DNA of 64,000 nucleotides from Pseudomonas violetae (GTDB taxonomy: Bacteria; Pseudomonadota; Gammaproteobacteria; Pseudomonadales; Pseudomonadaceae): NCBI RefSeq assembly GCF_023072615.1, contig NZ_JAKNRW010000002.1, positions 310,001 through 374,000 on the forward strand, given 5' to 3'. The translations under genes were made by a program, and so were the position numbers. Numbering within the stretch: position 1 is the stretch's first letter; the number at the start of each line of letters is the position of its first letter. Of this stretch, positions 56,484 to 64,000 are shown one piece after another. The notes beneath the pieces were generated by a model. That model was given only the letters and a program-made list of their open reading frames with translations. It made no database searches and was not told where the DNA came from.

Positions 56484-57869
56484 ATGACCGTTTCGACGCT
56501 CGGCGATACCCAGGATTTCCACGTTTTCATCGACGCTTATCGCCGGCAGTACCCGGACGATGTGCTGACCATTCACGACGCCCTGAGCGCCGACCAGGAC
56601 GTCACCGCGCTGGTCGATGCCCTCGCCACCCAGGGCCGCGATCCGCTGCTGATCTGCGAACAGGTCGGCAACCTTGGCGTACCGGTAGCCACCAACCTGT
56701 TCGCTTCCCGCAGCCGGATCGCCCGGATCTTCGGCGTTACCCCGGCGCTACTGCACGAGACTTTCCAGGCCCGCGCCAACCAGCCCATCGCCCCGCGCTA
56801 CGTCGAAACCGGACCGGTGCTGGACGAGATTTTCGAAGGCGAGGCAGTGGACCTGGCGTTACTGCCGATGCTCAAGCACTTCGACAGCGACCGCGGCCCC
56901 TATGTCACCAACGCGATCATCATTGCCGAGGACCCGGTGACCGGCATTGCCAACATGAGCTATCACCGTTCCATGCGCCATGCCCGGCAGACCCTCGCCA
57001 CCAGCCTGCATTCACGGGGTCACCTGTGGCGCATGCTGCAAACCGCCAGGGAACGCGGGGAAGAGTTGCGCGTGGCCATGGTAGTCGGTGCCCATCCGCT
57101 GTTCATGCTCGCCGCCGCCGCCAGGTTGCCTTTTGGCAGTGATGAGCGTGCAGTCGCCGGCGGCTTGTTCGGCGCACCGCTGGAACTGGTCAAGACCCCA
57201 CGCTATGGCATCGGCGTGCCAGCTTTCGCCGAATTCGTGCTCGAAGGCGCGATCGACCCGGCGGCCTATGCCGAAGAAGGTCCGTTTGGCGAGTTCAGCG
57301 GCTATTCCTCGGATCGTTCGACCAACAACGTACTGCGCGTCGACACCCTGATGCGCCGCAAGGATGCCTGGCTGGTGGACGTGGTCGGCGGACGTTATGC
57401 CGAACACCTGACCCTGGCGCGCCTGCCCCGGGAAGCGGAAATGAGCGAAAAATTGAAGGCACGTTTTCCCGCCGTCACTGCCGTGCACTACCCCAATTCC
57501 GGTACGCATTTTCATTGCTACGTGGCCCTGGACCAGAGCCGTGACGGCGAGGCACGGCAGATCATGCTCGCGCTGCTGGGCTGGGACCCGTACCTGAAAA
57601 CGGTCATCGCAGTGGACAGTGACATCGACATCGTTGACGACAGCCAGGTGCTCTGGGCATTGGCCACGCACTTCCAGCCGCATCAGGACATCTTCGTGAT
57701 CGACGGCTTGCCCGGCAGCCCCCTGGACCCTTCGTCCTCGGTCAACGGCACCACCTCGCGCATGGGCCTGGATGCCACCCGCGGCGCAGGGTTCGACGGC
57801 ATCAAGGCGCAACTCGACCCGGCCGTCATGGAGCGCGCATGCAACCTGCTGCAGGGTTACCCGTCATGA
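56484..57869 (+). CDS. UbiD family prenylated-FMN decarboxylase
   Basis: Decarboxylase of 461 residues that uses prenylated FMN, made by UbiX, to remove CO2 from unsaturated or aromatic acids. Recognisable family blocks are NMSYHRSMRH near 155-165 (cofactor and metal contacts) and the EEGPFGEFSGY motif near 265-275 bearing the catalytic glutamates. Length is shorter than ubiquinone UbiD (about 490) and fits the broader catabolic UbiD class. The following UbiX gene overlaps its stop by four bases, so enzyme and cofactor supply are coupled. Confidence 0.92.
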   Translation: MTVSTLGDTQDFHVFIDAYRRQYPDDVLTIHDALSADQDVTALVDALATQGRDPLLICEQVGNLGVPVATNLFASRSRIARIFGVTPALLHETFQARANQPIAPRYVETGPVLDEIFEGEAVDLALLPMLKHFDSDRGPYVTNAIIIAEDPVTGIANMSYHRSMRHARQTLATSLHSRGHLWRMLQTARERGEELRVAMVVGAHPLFMLAAAARLPFGSDERAVAGGLFGAPLELVKTPRYGIGVPAFAEFVLEGAIDPAAYAEEGPFGEFSGYSSDRSTNNVLRVDTLMRRKDAWLVDVVGGRYAEHLTLARLPREAEMSEKLKARFPAVTAVHYPNSGTHFHCYVALDQSRDGEARQIMLALLGWDPYLKTVIAVDSDIDIVDDSQVLWALATHFQPHQDIFVIDGLPGSPLDPSSSVNGTTSRMGLDATRGAGFDGIKAQLDPAVMERACNLLQGYPS

Positions 57870-58513
57870 ACCGCCAGCGCCTGGTGGTCGGCATCAGTGG
57901 CGCGTCAGGGTTTATCTACGGCGTGCGCCTCCTGGAGTTGCTGGCGCAGCTCAACATCGAAACGCATCTGGTCATCAGCCGAGCGGCCTTGCTGACCATG
58001 GCCCATGAAACCGACTACAAGCTGGCGGACGTCATTGCCCTGGCCAGTCACTACCACCGCGCCGACGACGTCGCGGCGGGCATCGCCAGTGGCTCGTTTC
58101 GGTGCCTGGGCATGGTGGTGGCGCCTTGTTCCATGCGCACCCTGGCGGAGATCGCCACCGGCACCTCCGCCGGCCTGATCGGACGCGCCGCCGACGTGAC
58201 CTTGAAGGAACGCCGCACACTGGTGCTGATGGCCCGGGAAACACCGCTGACCCTGGCGCACCTGCGCAACATGACTGCCGTCACCGAGATGGGCGGGATC
58301 ATCGCTCCACCCGTCCCGGCGTTTTACGCCCGCCCACAAAACCTTGGGCAAATGGTCGATCACAGCCTTGGCCGAGTCCTCGACCTGTTCGGCCTCGACG
58401 CCGGCACAGCGTTGCGCTGGGGTGAAACCGACCTTCATTCATTCAAAAACAAAACCTGTGGGAGCGAGCTTGCTCGCGATGAGGCCGCAACAGCCAGCAT
58501 AGAAATCGGCTGA
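57866..58513 (+). CDS. UbiX family flavin prenyltransferase with repeat-encoded tail
   Basis: Makes prenylated FMN from FMN and dimethylallyl phosphate for the UbiD partner. FMN-binding GISGASG is at about 9-15, VVAPCSMRTLAEIATG near 88-103 and the RETPLTLAHLRNM block near 130. ATG 57866 overlaps the UbiD stop. The last 20-25 residues (about KTCGSELARDEAATAS) are encoded by a dispersed GTGGGAGCGAGC repeat, extending the normal protein (about 195-209 residues) to 215. Confidence 0.92.
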   Translation: MNRQRLVVGISGASGFIYGVRLLELLAQLNIETHLVISRAALLTMAHETDYKLADVIALASHYHRADDVAAGIASGSFRCLGMVVAPCSMRTLAEIATGTSAGLIGRAADVTLKERRTLVLMARETPLTLAHLRNMTAVTEMGGIIAPPVPAFYARPQNLGQMVDHSLGRVLDLFGLDAGTALRWGETDLHSFKNKTCGSELARDEAATASIEIG

Positions 58514-58548
58514 TCCAACGCCATCGCGAGCAGGCTCGCTCCCACAGT
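58456..58548. repeat. Inverted REP-type pair overlapping the UbiX 3' end
   Basis: Copies at 58456-58480 (CTGTGGGAGCGAGCTTGCTC and following) and 58522-58548 (ATCGCGAGCAGGCTCGCTCC and following) face each other. The first copy is inside the UbiX reading frame; the second is in the gap before the GTPase gene. Confidence 0.88.
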
Positions 58549-58586
58549 GCGAGTACCCCGACCCCTTGGTTTCAAAGGAGCATCAC

Positions 58587-59624
58587 ATGAACAGCCCATT
58601 CAACGCCCCAACCCCGAACCGCAAGATCCCGGTGACCATCCTGACCGGCTTCCTCGGTGCCGGTAAAACCACCCTGCTCAACTACATCCTCAAGGAAAAC
58701 CACGGGCGAAAGATCGCCGTGATCGAAAACGAATTCGGTGAGGTCGGGATCGACGGCGACTTGGTCCTCAGTTCCGAAACCGAGGAAATCTACGAGATGG
58801 TCAATGGATGCGTGTGCTGCACCGCCGAGGTCCGCGAGGACCTGGTGCGCATCGTTCGCGAACTGGTAGCGCGCCCGGTGCGGCTCGACCACATTCTGAT
58901 CGAGACCAGCGGCCTGGCCGACCCGTACCCTGTAGCACAGAGCTTTTTCATCAACGATCCCATCGCCGATGAAGTGGAACTGGATGCGATCGTCACCATG
59001 GTCGATGCCAAGCACATCGCCCAGCACCTGGAAGACCTGCAACTCGACGGCGTCGACAACCAGGCGGTGGACCAGATCGTCTGTGCCGACCGGATCGTGA
59101 TCAATAAAGTCGATCTGGTGAGCAGCGCTGAGGTGCATGCATTAAGCGAAAAAATCCGTGGATTGAACGCGACTGCGGATTTGGTGACCTCCAACTATGC
59201 CGAAATCGATCTGACCAAAATTCTCGGCATCGGCGCCTTCGAGTCCACGCAAAAGCTCATGGAAATCGGTGCCGAACATGGTCATCACGCCGAAGACCAT
59301 CACCACGATCTGGATCACGACCACGACCCCAGCGTCTCGTCGGTGGGCATTGCCGTGGACGGCGCGGTGAACCTTGGCGCGTTCCATCGCTGGATCAGCG
59401 AGCTGCGCACTGCACAGGCAGACAACCTGTACCGCATGAAAGGCGTACTGGCGGTGCAGGACCAGGATCAGCGCTACGTGCTGCAGGGCGTGCACAGCCT
59501 GGTGGAATTTCGCGCATCAACCCTGTGGGGCACCGAACCGCGCTCCAGCAAGATCGTGTTCATCGGCCGCGACCTGGACCGCGCGGCCCTGAACCAGGGC
59601 TTTGCCGCCTGCCTGGCAGGCTGA
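58587..59624 (+). CDS. COG0523/CobW family GTPase (metallochaperone-like)
   Basis: G3E-family P-loop GTPase of 345 residues. Walker A GFLGAGKTT is near 22-30, the metal-binding CxCC motif is in NGCVCC near 73, and GTP specificity motif NKVD near 172. A histidine-rich loop (about 232-250) reads EHGHHAEDHHHDLDHDHD. Such proteins insert or supply zinc, cobalt or iron to client enzymes. Its place between UbiX and permease genes suggests service to the cluster's amidohydrolases or other metal enzymes. AAGGAG precedes ATG 58587. Confidence 0.9.
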   Translation: MNSPFNAPTPNRKIPVTILTGFLGAGKTTLLNYILKENHGRKIAVIENEFGEVGIDGDLVLSSETEEIYEMVNGCVCCTAEVREDLVRIVRELVARPVRLDHILIETSGLADPYPVAQSFFINDPIADEVELDAIVTMVDAKHIAQHLEDLQLDGVDNQAVDQIVCADRIVINKVDLVSSAEVHALSEKIRGLNATADLVTSNYAEIDLTKILGIGAFESTQKLMEIGAEHGHHAEDHHHDLDHDHDPSVSSVGIAVDGAVNLGAFHRWISELRTAQADNLYRMKGVLAVQDQDQRYVLQGVHSLVEFRASTLWGTEPRSSKIVFIGRDLDRAALNQGFAACLAG

Positions 59625-59635
59625 AACAACGGCAT

Positions 59636-59659
59636 CGGAGCCGGTGGATGGCGGCTCCG
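59636..59659 (+). other. Stem-loop before the permease gene
   Basis: Perfect 8-bp stem CGGAGCCG/CGGCTCCG with an eight-base loop, 11 bases after the GTPase stop and not followed by a T run. May slow or process the transcript between the two genes. Confidence 0.5.
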
Positions 59660-59715
59660 GGCACATCGCACGAATACCCCTCTCTACAGCATAAAAACAG
59701 CAAGAGGTGATTCCC

Positions 59716-61071
59716 ATGTCGTCAGCCACTCCCCCTTCAACTATCCACCCGGTCGACCAGGTACTGCCGGTCCGCCAAATGCTCACCCTCGGCCTGCAAC
59801 ACATGGCCGTCTCGTACATCGGCGCCATCGCCGTGCCGTTGATTGTCGCCAGCGCCTTGAAAATGTCCCAGGCCGATACCGTGGTGTTGATCAGCACCAC
59901 GCTTTTCTGCTCGGGCATCGCCACGCTGTTGCAAACCGTGGGCTTTTGGAAATTCGGCGTGCGCCTGCCAATTCTGCAGGGCGTGGCCTTCAGCAGCGTC
60001 GGCCCGGTGATCGCTATTGGCAGCAACCCGGAGGTGGGATTTGCCGGGGTTTGCGGAGCGGTGATCGGCGCCGGGATCTTCACCATGCTGGTCGCGCCCT
60101 TCGTCGGCCGATTGCGGCGCTATTTCCCGCCGGTGGTCACCGGCTGCATCGTCACCGTGATCGGCCTGCAGTTGTTCCCGATTGCCTACGAGTGGGTCGG
60201 TGGCGGGCGTCATGCCAGCGATTTCGGCGCACCAGCGTATTTGGCCGTCGCCGCCGTGGTGCTGTTGACCATCCTGCTGGTCAACCGCTACGGCAGCCCG
60301 ATGCTGCGCAACATGGCGATGCTGGTGGGCATGCTGGTGGGTGCGGGGCTGGCCTACGGCCTGGGCATGGGCAGCTTCAGCAGCGTCGGCGATTCGCCCT
60401 GGCTCACCGTGCCCTACCCGTTCTACTTCGGCCTACCGACCTTCAGCCTGATCCCGATCGCGACCATGGTGGTGGTGATGATTGTGCAGATGGTCGAATC
60501 AATGGGGCTGTTCGTCGCGATCGGTGACATCGTCGACAAACCTGTGGAAGAAAAACAGGTGATCAACGGCCTGCGCGCCAACGGCCTGGCGAGCACCATC
60601 GCCGGCATGTTCGCCGCGTTCCCGTTCATTGCCTTCATGGAAAACGTCGGCCTGGTGATCCTCACTGGCGTGCGCAGTCGGTGGGTGGTAGCGATCAGCG
60701 GCTTGCTCATGTGCAGCGTGGCCCTGGTGCCCAAGGCCGGGGCAATCATTGCCTCGATGCCGACTGCTGCCCTCGGCGGTGCCGGGATCGCGATGTTCGG
60801 AGTGGTCGCGGCCGCCGGCATCCAGACCCTGGCCAAGGTCGACTACGAGCGCAATCGCTACAACGTGCTGATCGTAGGGTTCACCATCGCCGCCGCCCTG
60901 GTGCCGGTGCTGGCCCCGGCGCTGTTCAAGCAACTGCCCGAGTGGAGCCAGCCGTTCCTGCACAGCAGCGTGGTGATCGCGTGCCTGGTATCGGTGCTGC
61001 TCAACGCAGCGCTCAACGGCGTCAGCGCTCCTGACAGCGCCGCCACCAAACCAGCCTCCCACAGCCTCTGA
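59716..61071 (+). CDS. NCS2 family nucleobase permease
   Basis: Inner-membrane importer of 451 residues, about 14 helices. The QMVESMGLFVAIGDIV stretch near 255 is the helix-8 substrate region of NCS2 (xanthine, uric acid, uracil) permeases, and GLQHM near 27 is also typical. The transport class points to a purine-, pyrimidine- or pteridine-like substrate for the cluster. ATG 59716 has AGAGGTG upstream; a GTG at 59707 is less likely. The deaminase gene follows 12 bases after the stop. Confidence 0.92.
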   Translation: MSSATPPSTIHPVDQVLPVRQMLTLGLQHMAVSYIGAIAVPLIVASALKMSQADTVVLISTTLFCSGIATLLQTVGFWKFGVRLPILQGVAFSSVGPVIAIGSNPEVGFAGVCGAVIGAGIFTMLVAPFVGRLRRYFPPVVTGCIVTVIGLQLFPIAYEWVGGGRHASDFGAPAYLAVAAVVLLTILLVNRYGSPMLRNMAMLVGMLVGAGLAYGLGMGSFSSVGDSPWLTVPYPFYFGLPTFSLIPIATMVVVMIVQMVESMGLFVAIGDIVDKPVEEKQVINGLRANGLASTIAGMFAAFPFIAFMENVGLVILTGVRSRWVVAISGLLMCSVALVPKAGAIIASMPTAALGGAGIAMFGVVAAAGIQTLAKVDYERNRYNVLIVGFTIAAALVPVLAPALFKQLPEWSQPFLHSSVVIACLVSVLLNAALNGVSAPDSAATKPASHSL

Positions 61072-61083
61072 CCGGAGATACTC

Positions 61084-62472
61084 ATGACTCAACTTCAAAA
61101 TATCCTGATCAAAAACCCGCAGGCAGTGATGACCGGCTTGCGCGGCGAACGCGCCCGGGCTGGTAGCGTCGACATCCGCGTGGTCAACGGGCGCATTGCC
61201 GAAATGGCTGCCGGCCTGCAGGCGCAACCTGGGGAAAAAGTAATCGACGCGCGCCATTGCCTAGTGTATCCGGGCTGGATCAACACTCATCATCACCTGT
61301 TCCAGAACCTGCTCAAAGCCGTGCCCGAGGGGTTGAACCAGGACCTGCAAGGATGGCTCGCGAGCGTGCCATACCCGCGCCTCAACCGTTTCACCCCGCA
61401 GCTGTCACGCATTGCCGCGCGGCTGGGCATGGCCGAGTTACTGCTGTCGGGGGTGACGACCTGCGCCGACCATCACTACCTGTACCACGCCCACGGCACC
61501 ACCGAGACCGGTGATCTGCTGTTCGACATGGCGGACGAATTCGGCTTGCGCTTCGTGCTGTGCCGAGGAGGTGCCCTGGAGTCGGCGAGTGCGCACCCCG
61601 GATTTTCAAAAACCGCGCTGCAGCCGGAGTCGCTGGAGCAAATGGTCGGTGACATCGAGCGCCTGAAATCGCGCTATCACCAAGACATCCCGGACGCCAT
61701 GCGCCGGGTCGTGGTGGCGCCGACCACCCCCACCTTTTCGCTCCCCCCCACTCTGCTGCGCGAACTGGCTCATACGGCTCGTGGCCTTGGCCTGCGCCTG
61801 CACACGCACCTGTCGGAGACGCAGAACTACGTTAATTTCTGCCGCGAAAAATACAATTGCCTACCGGTTGAGTTCGTCGCTGAACACGAATGGCTCGGCC
61901 CGGATGTCTGGTTCGCCCACGCAGTACACTTGCAACCTGGCGAGATCCGCATGCTCGCGCAGACGGGCACCGGCGTTTCCCACTGTCCGGTGAGCAACGC
62001 GCGCCTGGGTAGCGGTATTGCGCCAGTGCCACAGATGGCCGAGGCCGGCGTGCCGATATCCCTCGGCGTCGATGGCGTGGCGTCTAACGAGTCTGGGAGC
62101 ATGGTCGGTGAAGCGAATACCGCGTGGCTGATTCACCGGGCCGAACAAGGTGCTGGCGCGACCACCGCCGAAGACGTGATTCATTGGGGCACTGCCGGCG
62201 GCGCTCGGGTACTGGGGCTCGGTGCAGTGGGCACGCTGGAGATCGGGCAGGCAGCGGACCTGGTCATCTACGGCCTGAATCACCCGCGTTTCTTCGGCTT
62301 CCACGACCTGGCGGTGGCGCCTGTGGTCGCCGGCGAACCGATCGCCGTGCGCTACAGCCTGGTGGGTGGCCGGGTGGTGGTGGATGACGGAGTGATACCG
62401 GGCCTGGACCTGGAGCGCATGCGCGCCGAAGCGTGGGAAGGTGTGCAGCAATTGATGCACGTCGACGACTGA
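61084..62472 (+). CDS. Amidohydrolase, 8-oxoguanine/guanine-type deaminase-like
   Basis: Metal-dependent deaminase of 462 residues in the COG0402 group (8-oxoguanine, isoxanthopterin, atrazine chlorohydrolase-like). Metal site HxH is in INTHHHLFQ near 68-70; later ligands appear in HTHLSET near 240 (His), FAHAVHL near 278 and GVDGVASNESGS near 328 (Asp). It removes an amino group from a ring such as guanine or pterin. It is the last gene of the cluster. Exact substrate cannot be assigned. Confidence 0.88.
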   Translation: MTQLQNILIKNPQAVMTGLRGERARAGSVDIRVVNGRIAEMAAGLQAQPGEKVIDARHCLVYPGWINTHHHLFQNLLKAVPEGLNQDLQGWLASVPYPRLNRFTPQLSRIAARLGMAELLLSGVTTCADHHYLYHAHGTTETGDLLFDMADEFGLRFVLCRGGALESASAHPGFSKTALQPESLEQMVGDIERLKSRYHQDIPDAMRRVVVAPTTPTFSLPPTLLRELAHTARGLGLRLHTHLSETQNYVNFCREKYNCLPVEFVAEHEWLGPDVWFAHAVHLQPGEIRMLAQTGTGVSHCPVSNARLGSGIAPVPQMAEAGVPISLGVDGVASNESGSMVGEANTAWLIHRAEQGAGATTAEDVIHWGTAGGARVLGLGAVGTLEIGQAADLVIYGLNHPRFFGFHDLAVAPVVAGEPIAVRYSLVGGRVVVDDGVIPGLDLERMRAEAWEGVQQLMHVDD

Positions 62473-62480
62473 CCACAACC

Positions 62481-62566
62481 CCTGTAGGAGCTGCCGCAGG
62501 CTGCGATCTTTTAGCAGTATTCAAAGCTGCCAAAAGACGCAGGCTTCGCCAGCGCCTACAAGGGTC
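62481..62566. repeat. Inverted pair of GGCTGCGATCTTT-family repeats
   Basis: CCTGTAGGAGCTGCCGCAGG onward (62481-62513) faces a diverged copy in the other direction (about 62528-62566, core AAGACGCAGGCTTCGCCAGC). The pair separates the convergent deaminase and hydrolase genes. Confidence 0.78.
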
Positions 62567-62570
62567 GCAT

Positions 62571-63854
62571 TCAAGCTGCCAGTTGCCTGCGCGCAATCGC
62601 CGCCGAAGCCGCCAGCATTGCCCGCAACAACACCGCACACCCCGCCGCCAGGTCATCCGGTGCAGCGTTTTCGATTTCGTTGTGGCTGATACCCCCTTCG
62701 CACGGCACGAAGATCATCCCCGCGGGCCCCAGTTCGGCAAGGAAGATCGCGTCATGCCCAGCACCGCTGACAATGTCCATGTGCGACAGACCCAGGCCTT
62801 GCGCGGCATTTCGCACCGCTTCAACACAGCCCTGCTCAAAATACAGTGGTGGGAAGTCGGCGGTGGGCGTCAGCTCGTAGCTCAGGCCATGCTTCTGGCA
62901 AGTGGTTTCTATCACCTGACGAACCTCGGCAATCATCGAATCCAGGCGGGCCGGTTCCAGATGCCGAAAATCCAGGGTCATGCGCACTTCGCCAGGAATG
63001 ACATTTCGCGAGCCGGGATAAGCTTGCAGACAACCGACCGTGCCACAGGCGTGCGGTTGATGACCTAGAGCCGCACTGTTGACCGCCCCGACGATGATGG
63101 CGGCACCGACCAGAGCGTCCTTGCGCAAGTGCATCGGCGTCGGCCCGGCGTGGGCTTCGACGCCGCGCAACTTCAGGTCAAACCACTTCTGCCCCAAGGC
63201 GCCCATGACCACGCCGATGGTCTTGTGTTCGTCCTCAAGAATCGGGCCTTGCTCGATATGCGCTTCAAAATAGGCGCCGACCGGATGGCCGCTGACTTTG
63301 CGCGGGCCGGCATAGCCGATGGCATTGAGTGCTTCGCCCATGGTGATTCCGTCGGCATCGACTTTGGCCAGGGTTTCCTCCAACGTGAATTTTTCCGCGA
63401 AGACTCCGGAGCCCATCATGCACGGGGCGAAGCGCGAGCCCTCTTCGTTGGTCCAGACCACCACTTCCAGCGGCGCCTCGGTTTCCACGCCGAGATCGTT
63501 GAGGGTCCGCAGCACTTCGACACCGGCCAGCACACCAAAGCAGCCGTCGAACTTGCCGCCGGTGGGCTGGGTGTCGATGTGGCTGCCAGTCATCACTGGA
63601 GGCAAGTCCGGATTGCGCCCGGGACGGCGGGCAAAAATATTGCCGACACCATCGATGCTCACCGTGCAACCCGCCTCTTCGCACCATTTGACAAAGATAT
63701 CGCGGGCCTGACGATCGAGGTCAGTCAGGGCCAGGCGACAGACGCCGCCTTTGACCGTGGCGCCGAGCTTGGCCAGCTCCATGAGCGACTGCCACAGGCG
63801 GTCGCGGTTGATGTGCTGATGGGTGGACTGCAGAACGTCTACAGCAGCGTTCAT
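62571..63854 (-). CDS. N-carbamoyl amino acid hydrolase (beta-ureidopropionase/allantoate amidohydrolase, M20 family)
   Basis: Zinc-dependent amidohydrolase of 427 residues. M20 motifs are clear: GSHIDTQPTGGKFDG near 90, NEEGSRF near 135, HIEQGPILE near 200 and a terminal HNEIENA near 390. The length and sequence fit the N-carbamoyl-beta-alanine amidohydrolase of the reductive pyrimidine pathway, which releases CO2, ammonia and beta-alanine; allantoate hydrolases are similar. It is convergent with the deaminase and begins 147 bases from the window end. Confidence 0.88.
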   Translation of the reverse strand: MNAAVDVLQSTHQHINRDRLWQSLMELAKLGATVKGGVCRLALTDLDRQARDIFVKWCEEAGCTVSIDGVGNIFARRPGRNPDLPPVMTGSHIDTQPTGGKFDGCFGVLAGVEVLRTLNDLGVETEAPLEVVVWTNEEGSRFAPCMMGSGVFAEKFTLEETLAKVDADGITMGEALNAIGYAGPRKVSGHPVGAYFEAHIEQGPILEDEHKTIGVVMGALGQKWFDLKLRGVEAHAGPTPMHLRKDALVGAAIIVGAVNSAALGHQPHACGTVGCLQAYPGSRNVIPGEVRMTLDFRHLEPARLDSMIAEVRQVIETTCQKHGLSYELTPTADFPPLYFEQGCVEAVRNAAQGLGLSHMDIVSGAGHDAIFLAELGPAGMIFVPCEGGISHNEIENAAPDDLAAGCAVLLRAMLAASAAIARRQLAA

Positions 63855-63919
63855 GATGATCTCCTCAGGCGATTTGTTATTGGTTTAATCAGATGTTTTT
63901 TCGGTGTGCTCACTGCCGT

Positions 63920-64000
63920 CTTCGCGGGCAAGCTCGGCTCCCACAGGTGGGTGGTGTTCCCAGTAGTTATGTCTGACAACACTCTGTGGGAGCCGGGTTT
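63920..64000. repeat. REP-type copies at the window end
   Basis: Copy at 63920-63947 (CTTCGCGGGCAAGCTCGGCT and following) and an inverted partial copy from 63985 to the edge (TGTGGGAGCCGGGTTT). Confidence 0.75.

Noticed and set aside
54038-58548. CRISPR array suggested by repeated palindromes
   Set aside because: Copies are far apart, inverted and belong to dispersed REP-type families; no regular spacers and no cas genes.
59636-59659. Intrinsic terminator between the GTPase and permease genes
   Set aside because: The stem is good but no T tract follows; the genes most likely remain in one transcript.

Overview
The window is GC-rich chromosomal DNA from a fluorescens-group Pseudomonas. This rests on three things: gene content (LdcA, MltD, FabI, AcnB, DUF1652), gene orders that as far as I recall match blocks of the P. 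aeruginosa chromosome, and two dispersed palindromic repeat families typical of this group (one reading GTGGGAGCGAGC..GCTCGCGAT, one reading TAGGAGCTGCCG..GGCTGCGATCTTTTGA). I saw no rRNA, tRNA, insertion sequence, prophage or CRISPR array.

Layout. 1-7563: core block pepN - DUF2797 - DUF1315 - rhomboid protease - ApaH-like phosphatase - nadK, with a divergent DUF1853 gene. 7675-11610: an ArsB-type exporter, an FMN reductase, an orphan 86-residue protein, a LysR regulator and a GNAT enzyme coupled to lysine decarboxylase. 11607-26932: core block ldcA, dnaQ, rnhA, a methyltransferase, gloB, mltD, a five-gene peptide-type ABC importer (nppA1A2BCD/yej) and fabI. 27020-36746: accessory genes. These are a small diguanylate cyclase, a molybdenum hydroxylase with a dihaem cytochrome, an NnrS operon whose upstream DNA carries three NorR-type sites and a sigma-54-like promoter, an AraC regulator with two LysE exporters, and the ada-alkA alkylation-repair pair. 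36807-49344: miaE, a universal stress protein, a DUF1289 protein, acnB with a structured leader, a serine-type transporter, a 2-hydroxyacid dehydrogenase, an APH-type kinase with an SDR, a small lipoprotein, DUF1652 and a PAS-LuxR regulator.

49453-62472 is the most unusual part. A second FAD-less molybdenum hydroxylase and its LysR gene run leftwards. A divergent LysR gene is followed rightwards by two tandem amidohydrolases, a UbiD decarboxylase, a UbiX flavin prenyltransferase, a COG0523 metallochaperone-like GTPase, an NCS2 nucleobase permease and a guanine-deaminase-like amidohydrolase. The genes are tightly spaced and read as one catabolic pathway: uptake of a purine-, pteridine- or pyrimidine-like compound, hydroxylation, deamination and decarboxylation. 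I do not recognise it as a described pathway, and its substrate is inference. The first tandem amidohydrolase has lost the HxH metal motif that its neighbour keeps.

The window ends with a convergent N-carbamoyl amino acid hydrolase (62571-63854) and further repeat copies.
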